This document shows positions 43,702 to 52,740 of a stretch of 64,000 nucleotides of DNA, in pieces. Every line of letters starts with the position of its first letter. The stretch's first letter is position 1. The notes under the pieces were generated by a model. It saw only the letters and a program-made list of their open reading frames with translations. It ran no database searches and had not been told where the DNA came from. The DNA is taken from the NCBI RefSeq assembly GCF_000380125.1, contig NZ_KB904579.1:142550-206549 (forward strand), given 5' to 3'. Origin of the DNA: Streptococcus ovis DSM 16829 (lineage in GTDB: Bacteria > Bacillota > Bacilli > Lactobacillales > Streptococcaceae). The position numbers and the translations under genes are program-made.

Positions 43702-44961
43702 ATGAAACAAAGATTGATTCGAAATAGTTTTGCTGCACTAACAGTGGCTGCTGCGCTCTTCCTAGGAGGACAAGCCAAGGCAGACACAGGCCTTTACCGC
43801 CTCTACCACTCTGGGCTTAAAGTCCATCTCTTTACCAAGGATACCAATGAGTACAAGGTCCTTGATCAACGTGGTTGGACGCAGGAAGGGCTAGCTTGGA
43901 ATACCGCTGACGACAAGGGAGAGATTGTCTATCGTCTGTACCACCCAGGACTAAGGGTTCACCTCTATACCAAGGATACAAACGAGTACAAGGTCCTTGG
44001 TCAGCGTGGTTGGAGACAAGAGGGTCCTGCCTACCGCTCATACGGAGAGTTGCCAATCTATCGTCTCTACCACCAAGGAATGAAAAAGCACCTCTATACA
44101 CGAGATGCTTATGAATACAAGGTCCTAGGCACACGTGGCTGGAGACAGGAAGGTATTGCCTTTTATGGCTTGACTGAGCCAAGCAAGACTGTCCCACCGG
44201 TTGCCAAACCAACCACAAAGGTAGCTACTAAAGCGACAATAAAACCAGTCACTCAAAAAACCAAAACAACCACAAAGGTAGCCAGCAAACCTGTGACACA
44301 GGCGACGACGAAGCCAACCACAAAAGCAGTCACCAAAGCAACAACAAAGGCGACGACCAAACCAAGTACGAAACCAAGCACAAAAGCAACGACTGCGACA
44401 ACCAAACCTACCACAAGCGTGACGACGAAAGCCACAACAGCTAGACCAACAACCACAACACCAACAACCACGACCGTCACAACGACCACCACTAAACCAA
44501 CGACAGCTGATAACAGCGCCTACCTCATCGCAACCGTGCCAAAAATCATGTCACAAATGCTTGATGCTTATCGCGCTGAAATGGGCGAAAAACCGATGAA
44601 ATATGATGCTAAAAATCTTCAAGCTTTAGCTGATTTACGTGCTCGTCAAATTCAAGAAGAATATGCTCATACATATAAAGGTAAGAGCGTAGCTGATATT
44701 GCTTATGAAACAATTGAAGATGAAGATCTTGCATTGATGATCGGGGCAACGGGTATTAGTGAAAACATTGCGATGTTTTCTGCTCGTGATATGACGTCTG
44801 ATGACGTTGCTCATCAAATGATGACAATGTGGAAAGAATCGCATGGTCATAATATGAATTTGCTTAATAGTCGTTCGACAAATTATGCGTTTGCGATTTC
44901 CAAGGTCGGAAATACATATTATGGTGTATATCTTGCATTTAGTGAGAATTTCCATGTATAA
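43702..44961 (+). CDS. Secreted repeat protein with Thr/Lys linker and CAP (SCP) domain
   Basis: 419 residues. A signal peptide (about 1-27, ending GGQAKA) is followed by three repeats of about 43 residues, each with YRLYH, a HLFTK/HLYTK core, EYKVL and RGW.QEG (the DUF5648-like lipoprotein/hydrolase-associated repeat). A linker of about 110 residues rich in Thr, Lys and Pro follows, then a CAP/SCP domain from about residue 273 with ALADLRARQ, ENIA and SHGHNMNLL. No LPXTG anchor, so it is probably released. The last 440 bp are more AT-rich than the repeats, a sign of domain shuffling. Confidence 0.85.
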   Translation: MKQRLIRNSFAALTVAAALFLGGQAKADTGLYRLYHSGLKVHLFTKDTNEYKVLDQRGWTQEGLAWNTADDKGEIVYRLYHPGLRVHLYTKDTNEYKVLGQRGWRQEGPAYRSYGELPIYRLYHQGMKKHLYTRDAYEYKVLGTRGWRQEGIAFYGLTEPSKTVPPVAKPTTKVATKATIKPVTQKTKTTTKVASKPVTQATTKPTTKAVTKATTKATTKPSTKPSTKATTATTKPTTSVTTKATTARPTTTTPTTTTVTTTTTKPTTADNSAYLIATVPKIMSQMLDAYRAEMGEKPMKYDAKNLQALADLRARQIQEEYAHTYKGKSVADIAYETIEDEDLALMIGATGISENIAMFSARDMTSDDVAHQMMTMWKESHGHNMNLLNSRSTNYAFAISKVGNTYYGVYLAFSENFHV

Positions 44962-44984
44962 TCAACTAACTTAAAATAATAAAA

Positions 44985-45020
44985 AAAGCTAGCATTTCAA
45001 AAGAGATGTTAGCTTTTTCT
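44985..45020 (+). terminator. Terminator of the CAP-protein gene
   Basis: AAAGCTAGCAT pairs with ATGTTAGCTTT (one G-U), followed by TTTCTTTATTTTTT. Confidence 0.8.
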
Positions 45021-45070
45021 TTATTTTTTGATCAAAAGTGAGTATAATTATATTATAAGTAATTATAACA

Positions 45071-45127
45071 ATGAGGTTTAAAACATTATTCACATCGAGT
45101 GTTGCGTTGATGTCGACTGTTGCATGA
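45071..45127 (+). pseudogene. Orphan signal-peptide remnant
   Basis: ATG plus 17 codons reading MRFKTLFTSSVALMSTVA and a TGA stop: a textbook signal peptide start with nothing behind it in frame. A -10-like TATAAT region is just upstream. A second frame starting at 45124 (ATGA overlap) stays open for 31 codons to about 45219, as if a frameshift broke the gene. It lies between two terminators, next to the CAP gene. Confidence 0.5.
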
Positions 45128-45206
45128 ACAGCGTGTCCATCGACAAACTCTTCCTCTTATCTACCGATAAAGCTGTGCCAAGAACTGAACACACTACTCA
45201 CAAAAA

Positions 45207-45245
45207 GGAAATGGAATAGACGCTTGCCTATTCCATTTCCTTTTT
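45207..45245. terminator. Bidirectional terminator
   Basis: A perfect 13-bp stem GGAAATGGAATAG / CTATTCCATTTCC with T-tracts on both strands, ending the leftward GNAT gene. Confidence 0.85.
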
Positions 45246-45262
45246 TATTTCCCACATGCTAC

Positions 45263-45706
45263 CTAGGCTTCCCAGACCATATCCTGATGGGGAATACCGT
45301 CTTCTAGGTAGACCTCTGATACCGTCTGAAAACCACATTGCTTGTAAAAGTGTTCCAGATGAGCTTGAGCAGATATCTTGATGCGTGACTGTCCTAGCTC
45401 TTCCTGAATAAAGGCCATCGCTTTTTCAATCAGTGGATAGCCTAAGCCTTTCCCTCGATGACTCTTTGCCACAATGACCCGTCCAATGGCAGCCTCCTCA
45501 AAAGAGAGACCAGGTGGCAGGATACGGGCATAGGCGACAAGGGCTCCTTCTTCTGTGGCACATAAGTGATAACACTCTTGGTCACGACCATCCACTTCGG
45601 GATAGGGACATTCCTGCTCGACCACAAAGACATCTGTCCGTAATTGTAAGATGGCATAGAGTTCATCCACAGTTAATTCCTGAAATGTTTTAATGGTCCA
45701 TTCCAT
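45263..45706 (-). CDS. ElaA-like GNAT acetyltransferase
   Basis: 147 residues. LYAILQLRTDVFVVEQ near the start and the acetyl-CoA loop VAKSHRGKGLGYPL mark the ElaA branch of GNAT proteins. Substrate unknown. It lies downstream of arcT, from which it is separated by a terminator, so it is probably its own unit. Confidence 0.85.
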   Translation of the reverse strand: MEWTIKTFQELTVDELYAILQLRTDVFVVEQECPYPEVDGRDQECYHLCATEEGALVAYARILPPGLSFEEAAIGRVIVAKSHRGKGLGYPLIEKAMAFIQEELGQSRIKISAQAHLEHFYKQCGFQTVSEVYLEDGIPHQDMVWEA

Positions 45707-45728
45707 TCTCTACCTCCTTGGGCAAAAA

Positions 45729-45757
45729 ATCCTAGAGTGTCCTTTCCACTCTAGGAT
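45729..45757 (-). terminator. arcT terminator
   Basis: ATCCTAGAGTG pairs with CACTCTAGGAT, followed on the minus strand by TTTTTTG. Confidence 0.85.
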
Positions 45758-45767
45758 AGGCTGGTCC

Positions 45768-47102
45768 TTATTTACCAGCTAGACGATAAATTGCTTCGGC
45801 GTAAATGTCCATGGCACGATAGAGAGCCTCTAACGGTGCGCATTCATTTTCCTGATGTTCTGTGGACGGTACATCTGGGAAGCAGGCCCCAAAGGCCACA
45901 CAGTTTGGCATGGTCCGAGCAAAGGTTGCTCCGCCAGATGATTTGGCAGGTGTCAAATCACCAGTCTTATCTTGGTAAACCGTCATCAAGGTCGATACCA
46001 ATTCACTATCAAGTGGTACATAAAGAGAAGCAAGATAATCAAACTCTTCATAGGTCAAGTCAAAGGCAGCGGCCTTTTCAGACAAGACACGGACCAACTC
46101 ATCCTTGTCCGCTAAGACTGGAATCCGAATATCCAGACGGATTTCAGATTGTTCAGCTGTCAGGGTCAAGCCACCAATATTGAAACTCAAATCGCCTGAT
46201 GGCTCATCAGAAATCTTACCAAACAAGCTCGTACCAGTCGCATCTTCTCCCACTGCATCTGCGATGAAACGAAGGGCAGGATGGTCAGAGTAGTTGCGAA
46301 GGGCTTTGGCCAAACGAACGATAGCATTCACACCTTTTGCTGCATCCTTGGCGTGACGAGAGACACCAAGAACGGTCACACTGTCTTCTGTCCGTTCATA
46401 GTCGAAACCAAGAGCATCCAATTCCGCTACTACACCCTCTAGCCACTCACCAGTATAGCTTGCTTTTGCTGGAACAACATTGAAGGCTTGACCTGCTTCA
46501 AGGGCTAGGTCTGACGCACCTGGACCATACAATTTCGCTTGTAAAAGCCCTTTTTCCGCGTAAGTCAATGGGAAGGCAGAGTCAGGAGCGAAGCCCATGG
46601 TTGCTGGTTTTTCCAGCTCATTGTAACGGTTCATACAACGCCAGAGAGTTTCTTCATCTGTCCCAAAGATGAAACGAATTTTTTTATTGAAGATCACGCC
46701 AGCATCCATCAAGGCTTTGACGGCATAGAGTGCCAGCATAGAAGGTCCCTTATCGTCTTGAACACCACGACCATAGAGTTTGCCATCGCGGACAACGGCT
46801 TCAAAGGGATTGGATTGCCAGTTGTCCAAATCACCAGCAGGTACCACATCCAAGTGGCACAGCACTGCAAGGGTTTCTTCCCCCTCACCAAGCTCTGCAT
46901 AGCCATAGTAGCCTTTTGGATCGATATAAGTGGTGAAGCCAAGTTTTTCTGTCAAAGCAAGGGTATGCTCCAACACATTCTGGATAGCTTGTCCGAATGG
47001 TGTCCCATTTTCCCCTTCATTCAAGACGGATGGAAAAGCAACCACTCCTTTGATGGCTTCAAGCACTTCTGCTTGATGTTGTTCTGTCACAAATGTTTTC
47101 AT
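45768..47102 (-). CDS. M20 metallopeptidase of the arc cluster (ArcT / PepV-like)
   Basis: 444 residues. The M20 zinc motifs are visible: HLDVVPAGD near residue 85, GRGVQDDKGP near 115 and GTDEETLW near 150, with a lid domain between. Similar proteins in streptococcal arc clusters are called ArcT and may release arginine-containing dipeptides, supplying substrate to ArcA. The ATG at 47102 is preferred over one 54 nt upstream because it matches the family start. Ends in its own terminator. Confidence 0.88.
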   Translation of the reverse strand: MKTFVTEQHQAEVLEAIKGVVAFPSVLNEGENGTPFGQAIQNVLEHTLALTEKLGFTTYIDPKGYYGYAELGEGEETLAVLCHLDVVPAGDLDNWQSNPFEAVVRDGKLYGRGVQDDKGPSMLALYAVKALMDAGVIFNKKIRFIFGTDEETLWRCMNRYNELEKPATMGFAPDSAFPLTYAEKGLLQAKLYGPGASDLALEAGQAFNVVPAKASYTGEWLEGVVAELDALGFDYERTEDSVTVLGVSRHAKDAAKGVNAIVRLAKALRNYSDHPALRFIADAVGEDATGTSLFGKISDEPSGDLSFNIGGLTLTAEQSEIRLDIRIPVLADKDELVRVLSEKAAAFDLTYEEFDYLASLYVPLDSELVSTLMTVYQDKTGDLTPAKSSGGATFARTMPNCVAFGACFPDVPSTEHQENECAPLEALYRAMDIYAEAIYRLAGK

Positions 47103-47184
47103 ATTTCTTTCCTTTCTTTCAAAAGAAATGAGAAAACTTCCAAGCCAAAAGCGCATGAAAGTTTTCTAACCTTATTCTATTATA

Positions 47185-48687
47185 CTAGAAGAATGTCGCC
47201 ACGACAAGGATGGCAATACTTGCTACGATGATAGCAGCAATCAATTTACCAACGAATTTGTACCAAGTACCAATTTCAACACGTCCAAGAGCAAGAGCTC
47301 CCATTACGATACCAGAAGTTGGTGCTACAAGGTTTAAGACACCTGATGCTGCTTGGAATGCAGTGATAACCAAGTGAGCTGGAACATTGGCAAATTCGCT
47401 AAGTGGTGCCATGATACCCATCGTTGCTCCTGCCAAACCAGAAGTTGATGGAATCAAGAAGGACATTGGAAGGTAGAAAATGTAAGTCAAAACGATGAAG
47501 ACTTGAGAAGACAAACCTTTCAATCCTAGTTCGCCCCAATTCAAGATAGTAGCGGTAATCATACCGTCGTTCATGATGACTTGGATACCACGCGCAACCG
47601 CACAAATCAAAGCAACGCTGAGAAGGTCAGCTGCACCGTTCATGAAGGATTTCACGATACGTTCTTCGCTCATACCATAGATAATACCAATCAAGACACC
47701 CGCAAAGGCAAAGAGCATTGCACCTTCTGGGAAGTACCAAGTACCAAGAGCCCCCGTTGATTTACCAATAATTTCACCAATGACTGGAAGACCTGTTAAC
47801 CAAGCTGTGAAATCATTGAAAATATTGATATGCAAGTCACCCCAAGGGATGAAGCTAGCAATCATGAGAATAAATGTTGCGACAAAGACCCACAGAACAC
47901 GTTTTTGTGCTGAAGAAAGTGTTGCTTCTGTTGCATCACTTGCTTCAACATTGAAGTGTTCCATGTCCACTACACGGTTCTTATATGTGAGAGATTTCGT
48001 AGGATCTTTTTGAACCATTTCAGCATAACGAGCAACATAGAACATACCGAGACCCAAGATGACAATCCAGAAAACGATACGCCAGATAGCACCGTCTGCG
48101 ATACTGATATTGGCCGCATCAGCTGCTACACCAGTCGCAAATGGATTTACAGTAGAAGCCAAACATCCAATTTGAGAACCAAGTAAGATAATGGCTACAC
48201 CAGTGATATTATCAAAACCAACGGCCATCATAACAGGAACAAGGAGTGGGAAGAAGGCCATTGTTTCTTCACCCATACCATAGGTAGAACCACCAAGTGC
48301 AAAGAGAGGCATCAAGATGTAAATCAACATCTTTTCACGACCCTTATACTTCTTCACAATAGAAGCAATCCCCACATCAAGAGCACCTGTTTCATTGACA
48401 ACGCCAAGGAAGGCACCAACCATGAGGATGAAGAAGGCAACGTCAATCGCTGCAGAAGTTGGTTCGTGCCCCAACATGGCACGAACTGGAGCCATCAAGA
48501 CATCCCAAATCCCTTGAGGATTTTGTTTGACTGTCTCATAGGTTCCGGCAATCATATTTCCAGCATCATCAACTTGGTATTGACCAGCAGGAATCACCCA
48601 TGTCAACACAGCCATCAAGGCGATGATGATCATCAATATAGTGTAAGATGACGGCATTTTAAAGCCAGTCTTTTCTTTTTTGCCCAT
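47185..48687 (-). CDS. arcD: YfcC-family arginine/ornithine antiporter
   Basis: 500 residues, about 12 membrane segments, YfcC/DcuC family. The N-terminal MPSSYTILMIIIALMAVLTW, AFFILMVGAFLGVV and the C-terminal SGLAGATMGIMAPLS are typical. In streptococci this type replaces the classic ArcD and exchanges arginine for ornithine. AGGAGG is 8 nt from the ATG. The 5'UTR is unusually structured. Confidence 0.88.
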   Translation of the reverse strand: MGKKEKTGFKMPSSYTILMIIIALMAVLTWVIPAGQYQVDDAGNMIAGTYETVKQNPQGIWDVLMAPVRAMLGHEPTSAAIDVAFFILMVGAFLGVVNETGALDVGIASIVKKYKGREKMLIYILMPLFALGGSTYGMGEETMAFFPLLVPVMMAVGFDNITGVAIILLGSQIGCLASTVNPFATGVAADAANISIADGAIWRIVFWIVILGLGMFYVARYAEMVQKDPTKSLTYKNRVVDMEHFNVEASDATEATLSSAQKRVLWVFVATFILMIASFIPWGDLHINIFNDFTAWLTGLPVIGEIIGKSTGALGTWYFPEGAMLFAFAGVLIGIIYGMSEERIVKSFMNGAADLLSVALICAVARGIQVIMNDGMITATILNWGELGLKGLSSQVFIVLTYIFYLPMSFLIPSTSGLAGATMGIMAPLSEFANVPAHLVITAFQAASGVLNLVAPTSGIVMGALALGRVEIGTWYKFVGKLIAAIIVASIAILVVATFF

Positions 48688-48871
48688 AGCAAAAACCTCC
48701 TAAAAATTTTAGCGTCCGTCTCCTACTTCGGACATTTTCTGACGAAACAAAAGCAAGGAGTTACTTTTGTAGATGCCTGAATCGAAAATTCAAACATCTT
48801 TGAAAACCGATGTGTTTTAGTTCTTGTGTCTCCCACACAAGAACTAAAACGCTTACATTAAGTGTATCATA
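48688..48871 (-). promoter_or_regulatory. Structured arcD leader RNA (candidate riboregulator)
   Basis: From a probable -10 TATGAT (48871-48866), about 170 nt lead to arcD. On the minus strand: H1, a perfect 16-bp stem with a 5-nt loop (48850-48814); H2, an 11-bp stem with a UUUCG loop (48798-48772); H3, ACAAAAG/CTTTTGT (48770-48747) whose loop carries CUCCUU; H4, GTCCG/CGGAC (48733-48714) whose loop carries AGGAG; then AGGAGG and the ATG. The H3 loop can pair with the H4 loop or with the arcD ribosome site. Ligand, if any, unknown. Confidence 0.6.
48844..48858. promoter_or_regulatory. Possible cre box near the arcD start site
   Basis: Minus strand TGTAAGCGTTTTAG fits the first 12 positions of the cre consensus and misses the last C and W. 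It overlaps the first arm of H1. Confidence 0.4.
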
Positions 48872-49120
48872 TTTTCCGCAAATTGTCTCGGGAATTTTGA
48901 AAATTACATCAAACTCCCTAAAATACGTCTGTATAAGAAAAACTGTTAACCATTACTCTCTGTCATTTTATGACTGCATACTGTCACACTTTATTCTTTT
49001 TTCGACAATCTCCGAAAAATGATTATTTATTCATGTTTTTGTGTTTTTTGAATAAATATAAGTCATAGTCTACCACAAACTTTCTATTTCTGTCAATATG
49101 AATTTGTGATTTTGAACAAC

Positions 49121-50068
49121 TTATCCTTTTTCAATGATGGTGCCACTTTCAGATTCAATCAGTGCACCTAGGTTTTCTAATGAAGTAATCACGGCTTTAG
49201 ATTCTGGTTTATGATTCACAAAAGCAATCGTTGCTTCTACTTTTGGAAGCATTGAACCAGGAGCAAATTGATTTTGTGTAATGTATTCTTCCAATTCTGC
49301 AACCGTTACGTGTTCCAATTTTGCTTGGTCTGGTTTGTTGTAATTTACAAAGACATAGTCCACACCTGTCAAGACGATGAAGAGGTCAGCGTCTACCAAT
49401 TCAGCCAATGTTTGTGAAGCAAAGTCTTTGTCAATAACAGCTTCGACACCTGTCAAGCTACCATTTTCTTCTTTGATGACAGGAATACCGCCACCACCTG
49501 CTGCCACAACAACAGTACCAGCATCTAACAAGGTACGAATGGTATTGATTTCTTTAATGCCAACTGGTTTTGGTGAAGCGACCACTTTACGCCAACCACG
49601 ACCCGCATCTTCCTTGAAAGTTGCACCAGTTCTTTCGCTTTCAGCTTTTGCTTCTTCTTCTGTGTAGAATGGACCAATTGGTTTTGTTAAGTTTTCAAAG
49701 GCAGGGTCTGCTTTGTCAACGACTACTTGTGTTACAACGGAAGCCACATCCTTTTCAATCCCTTCTTCCAAAAGCGCATTTTGAAGGGCATTTTGAAGCC
49801 AGAAACCGATAGAACCTTCTGTCATCGCAACGAGCGAATCAAGTGGGAAAGCTGGGTTCTTTTCAGAGTCTGCTGCCAAGTTTTGAAGTAAAAGATTTCC
49901 GACTTGCGGACCATTTCCGTGAGTGACAATTAAGTCATCTCCGTTTTTAATCAATTTTACAAGGTGTTTTGCTGTTTGAACGAGTGCTTCTTTTTGAGCT
50001 TGTGCTGATGGATCTGATGAGAGGATGGCATTTCCTCCAAGAGCCACGACGATTTTACGTTTTGCCAT
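49121..50068 (-). CDS. arcC: Carbamate kinase
   Basis: 315 residues. Makes ATP and CO2/NH3 from carbamoyl phosphate and ADP, the energy-yielding last step of the arginine deiminase pathway. VALGGNAI at the start, THGNGPQVG near 48, AAGGGGIPV near 213 and the DKDFAS and PKVEA segments are family signatures. Follows arcB after a terminator-like hairpin. Confidence 0.97.
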   Translation of the reverse strand: MAKRKIVVALGGNAILSSDPSAQAQKEALVQTAKHLVKLIKNGDDLIVTHGNGPQVGNLLLQNLAADSEKNPAFPLDSLVAMTEGSIGFWLQNALQNALLEEGIEKDVASVVTQVVVDKADPAFENLTKPIGPFYTEEEAKAESERTGATFKEDAGRGWRKVVASPKPVGIKEINTIRTLLDAGTVVVAAGGGGIPVIKEENGSLTGVEAVIDKDFASQTLAELVDADLFIVLTGVDYVFVNYNKPDQAKLEHVTVAELEEYITQNQFAPGSMLPKVEATIAFVNHKPESKAVITSLENLGALIESESGTIIEKG

Positions 50069-50108
50069 AAATCTATTTTCTCCTTATCAATCTTATACCA
50101 CATAAAAA

Positions 50109-50147
50109 GGGAGGACTGGGACTAAGGATAGATAGTCCAGCCCTCCC
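50109..50147 (-). terminator. arcB-arcC intercistronic terminator-like hairpin
   Basis: GGGAGG-ACTGGGACTA pairs with TAGTCCAG-CCCTCCC (one bulge), very GC-rich, followed on the minus strand by TTTTTAT. Placed inside the arcABC run it should stop or process part of the transcripts. A TGGTATAAG just after it could start arcC transcription. Confidence 0.75.
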
Positions 50148-50177
50148 AGCTGTTGGTAGTTACAGTTTTGCTTTCTC

Positions 50178-51191
50178 TTACACTTTTGGAATGAACAAGT
50201 CACCAAGAGTAGCTGCCATAACAGCTTTGATTGTGTGCATACGGTTTTCAGCTTGGTCAAAATGACGCGCATATTTGCTACGGAAGACTTCGTCTGTTAC
50301 TTCCATTTCTTCTACGCCGAATTTTTCTGCAACATCTTTACCATAAACTGTGTTTGTATCATGGAATGCAGGCAAGCAATGTAAGAAGATGAGGTTTTCA
50401 TTGTCTGCTTTTTTCACCAAATCCATGTTGACTTGATATGGTTTCAAAAGAGCCACACGTTCTGCAAATTTGTCTTCTTCACCCATAGATACCCAAACGT
50501 CTGTGTAAAGAACATCTGCCCCTTTGACTGCTTCGTCAGCATTGTCAGTTACGAGAACTCGAGCGCCACTTTCTTTTGCAAAGCCTTCAGCAAGTGCGAC
50601 AACATCTTCAGCTGGGAAGAGTTCTTTTGGTGAGAAGATATGCACATTCACACCAAGGATTGCACCAGTTACAAGAAGTGAGTTTGCAACGTTGTTACGA
50701 CCATCCCCACAATATACCAATGTCAAGCCTTCTAATTTGCCGAAGTTTTCTTTTACAGTCAAGTAGTCTGCCAACATTTGAGTTGGGTGCCATGCGTCTG
50801 TCAAACCATTCCATACAGGAACACCTGAGAATTCTGCCAATTCTTCCACCATTTTTTGGCTGAAACCGCGGAATTCAATACCGTCAAACATACGACCCAA
50901 TACTTTAGCAGTATCTTCAGTTGATTCTTTCTTACCAAGTTGGATGTCGTTTGCACCAAGGTATTCTGGGTGAGCACCTAGGTCAATTGCAGCAGTTGTA
51001 AAGGCTGCACGAGTACGAGTAGATGTTTTTTCAAACAAGAGTGCAATATTTTTACCTTCAAGATAGCGGTGTGAAATATTGCGTTTTTTCAAATCTTTCA
51101 AGTGAGCAGAGAAGTCAATCAAATATTCCAATTCTGCACGAGTGAAATCTTTTTCTGCTAAAAAGTGTCTGCCTTTAAATACTGATGTCAT
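50178..51191 (-). CDS. arcB: Catabolic ornithine carbamoyltransferase
   Basis: 337 residues. Splits citrulline with phosphate to ornithine and carbamoyl phosphate. The carbamoyl-phosphate site [12 protein letters not shown] near residue 53 and the HCLPAFHD ornithine site near 267 are present; the C-terminal LFIPKV matches catabolic forms. 23 bp downstream of arcA. Confidence 0.96.
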   Translation of the reverse strand: MTSVFKGRHFLAEKDFTRAELEYLIDFSAHLKDLKKRNISHRYLEGKNIALLFEKTSTRTRAAFTTAAIDLGAHPEYLGANDIQLGKKESTEDTAKVLGRMFDGIEFRGFSQKMVEELAEFSGVPVWNGLTDAWHPTQMLADYLTVKENFGKLEGLTLVYCGDGRNNVANSLLVTGAILGVNVHIFSPKELFPAEDVVALAEGFAKESGARVLVTDNADEAVKGADVLYTDVWVSMGEEDKFAERVALLKPYQVNMDLVKKADNENLIFLHCLPAFHDTNTVYGKDVAEKFGVEEMEVTDEVFRSKYARHFDQAENRMHTIKAVMAATLGDLFIPKV

Positions 51192-51214
51192 AAATCATTT
51201 TCCTCTTTCTTTTA

Positions 51215-52444
51215 TTACAAATCTTCACGTTCAAATGGCATTGACATACAACGTGGTCCACCACGACCGCGAACCAATTCACTTCCGCCAATCTTAATCA
51301 AGCGAAGCCCTTTGGATTCAAGAATTGCATTTGTGATCGTGTTACGGTTGTACACAACAACTACACCTGGTGCAATTGTCAATGTATTTGAACCATCGTT
51401 CCATTGTTCCCGACCAGCTGCTACCAGGTTGTCACCACCACAGCGAATCAATTCAACTTTTTCAACACCAAGGTTTGCTGCCAACAATTCTGCCAAGTCA
51501 CCTTTTTCTTCTTCAATGTGAAGAGCTTCATTTTCGTATGTTACAGAGTACACACGAAGGTCGCCTTCAATTTCTGGGTGAATGGTGAATTTGTCGTAGT
51601 CAACCATTGTAAATACTGTATCTAAGTGCATGAATTTACGGTTGTTAGCAAATTCAAATGCCAATACTTTCTTGAAACCAATGTTTTGTTTGAAGATATT
51701 GACCAATAGTTTTTCAATAGAAGCTGCATCCGTACGTTGTGAGATACCTACTGCAAGCACGTCTTTAGAAAGAACTAATTCGTCCCCACCTTCGATACGA
51801 GTTGTTTCTTCACGGTTGTAAACCAATGGCACTTTTCCACCATACACTGGGTGGTAAGTAAAGATGTATTTACCATATAATGTTTCACGGTTACGTGTTT
51901 CAGAGTACATGTGGTTGAGAGAAACACCATTACCGATAGTTGCAAATGGATCACGTGTGAAGTACAAGTTTGGCATCGGATCGATTGCAAATGGGTAGTT
52001 TGATTCTACCAAGTCTGTCAACCCTTTGTCGCAAGCTGGCACTTCTGGTAATTCGCTCTTTTGAATACCTGCCATTGTTTTATCAACCAGTTCGCGGTTG
52101 TCTTCAATACTCAACAAGAGTTCACGAATGGCTTTTTTCGTTGCACGTCCGCGGATATTTGCTTCTGAAATGTATTCATCAATGAATTGTTCACGGATTT
52201 CTGGACTTGTCAATGATTCAGCAGTCAAGTCTTCCAAGTAAAGCACTTCTACACCTTCATCGCGAAGAGCTTGTGCAAAAGCATCGTGTTCTTTCTGTGC
52301 ATCTTCCAAGAATGGAATATCATCAAACAAAAGACGTTCCAAGTAGTCAGGCATCAAGTTTTCGATTTCCTTGCCTGGACGGTGTAGCAAAACTTTTTTC
52401 AGTTTGCCAATTTCTGAAAAGACATGAATTGGATGTTGTGACAT
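51215..52444 (-). CDS. arcA: Arginine deiminase
   Basis: 409 residues. Hydrolyses arginine to citrulline and ammonia, protecting against acid. The catalytic cysteine is near residue 399 in [27 protein letters not shown] and the HLDTVFT histidine motif are all there. The ATG at 52444 sits 7 nt after AGGAGG; the GTG one codon earlier is not needed. First gene of arcABC. Confidence 0.97.
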   Translation of the reverse strand: MSQHPIHVFSEIGKLKKVLLHRPGKEIENLMPDYLERLLFDDIPFLEDAQKEHDAFAQALRDEGVEVLYLEDLTAESLTSPEIREQFIDEYISEANIRGRATKKAIRELLLSIEDNRELVDKTMAGIQKSELPEVPACDKGLTDLVESNYPFAIDPMPNLYFTRDPFATIGNGVSLNHMYSETRNRETLYGKYIFTYHPVYGGKVPLVYNREETTRIEGGDELVLSKDVLAVGISQRTDAASIEKLLVNIFKQNIGFKKVLAFEFANNRKFMHLDTVFTMVDYDKFTIHPEIEGDLRVYSVTYENEALHIEEEKGDLAELLAANLGVEKVELIRCGGDNLVAAGREQWNDGSNTLTIAPGVVVVYNRNTITNAILESKGLRLIKIGGSELVRGRGGPRCMSMPFEREDL

Positions 52445-52504
52445 CACAATACCTCCTTATTTTTTTATCTGTCGTAAGGAATTCCTTACCCATTTCTTGA
52501 CCTT

Positions 52505-52532
52505 ATTATAACAAGTGGAGGAACCGCTTTCA
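52505..52532 (-). promoter_or_regulatory. arcA promoter with cre box
   Basis: -10 TATAAT at 52510-52505. The perfect cre TGAAAGCGGTTCCT (minus strand, 52532-52519) covers the -35 position, so CcpA would block RNA polymerase directly. Fits known carbon repression of streptococcal arc operons. Confidence 0.85.
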
Positions 52533-52533
52533 C

Positions 52534-52566
52534 GAAATATTAGACAATTGTTTTGCCAAATATTTC
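52534..52566. promoter_or_regulatory. Palindrome upstream of the arcA cre box
   Basis: GAAATATT and AATATTTC are exact inverted arms with 17 bp between. Position suits an activator such as Flp or ArgR; the sequence is not a clear match to either consensus. Confidence 0.45.
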
Positions 52567-52720
52567 ACATTATATAACCACAAAATCAATATTTATTATT
52601 TTGTAAGCACTTTCTATCGATATTTTTGATATTTTAGCCATTTTTTGGATATTTATTTTTTTCGAAAAAAATCTTATAAAATTCATGCCATTTTCCATTT
52701 TTTCATAAAATGATAGAAAA

Positions 52721-52740
52721 AGAAGCCTCATCGGGCTTCT
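52721..52740 (-). terminator. flp terminator
   Basis: AGAAGCC pairs with GGCTTCT; the flp stop codon TGA lies in the loop. TTTTTCT follows on the minus strand. Confidence 0.85.

Noticed and set aside
44253-44492. Long valine-rich frame antisense to the CAP-protein linker
   Set aside because: It is the mirror of the repetitive ACN/AAR linker codons; no ribosome site or promoter.
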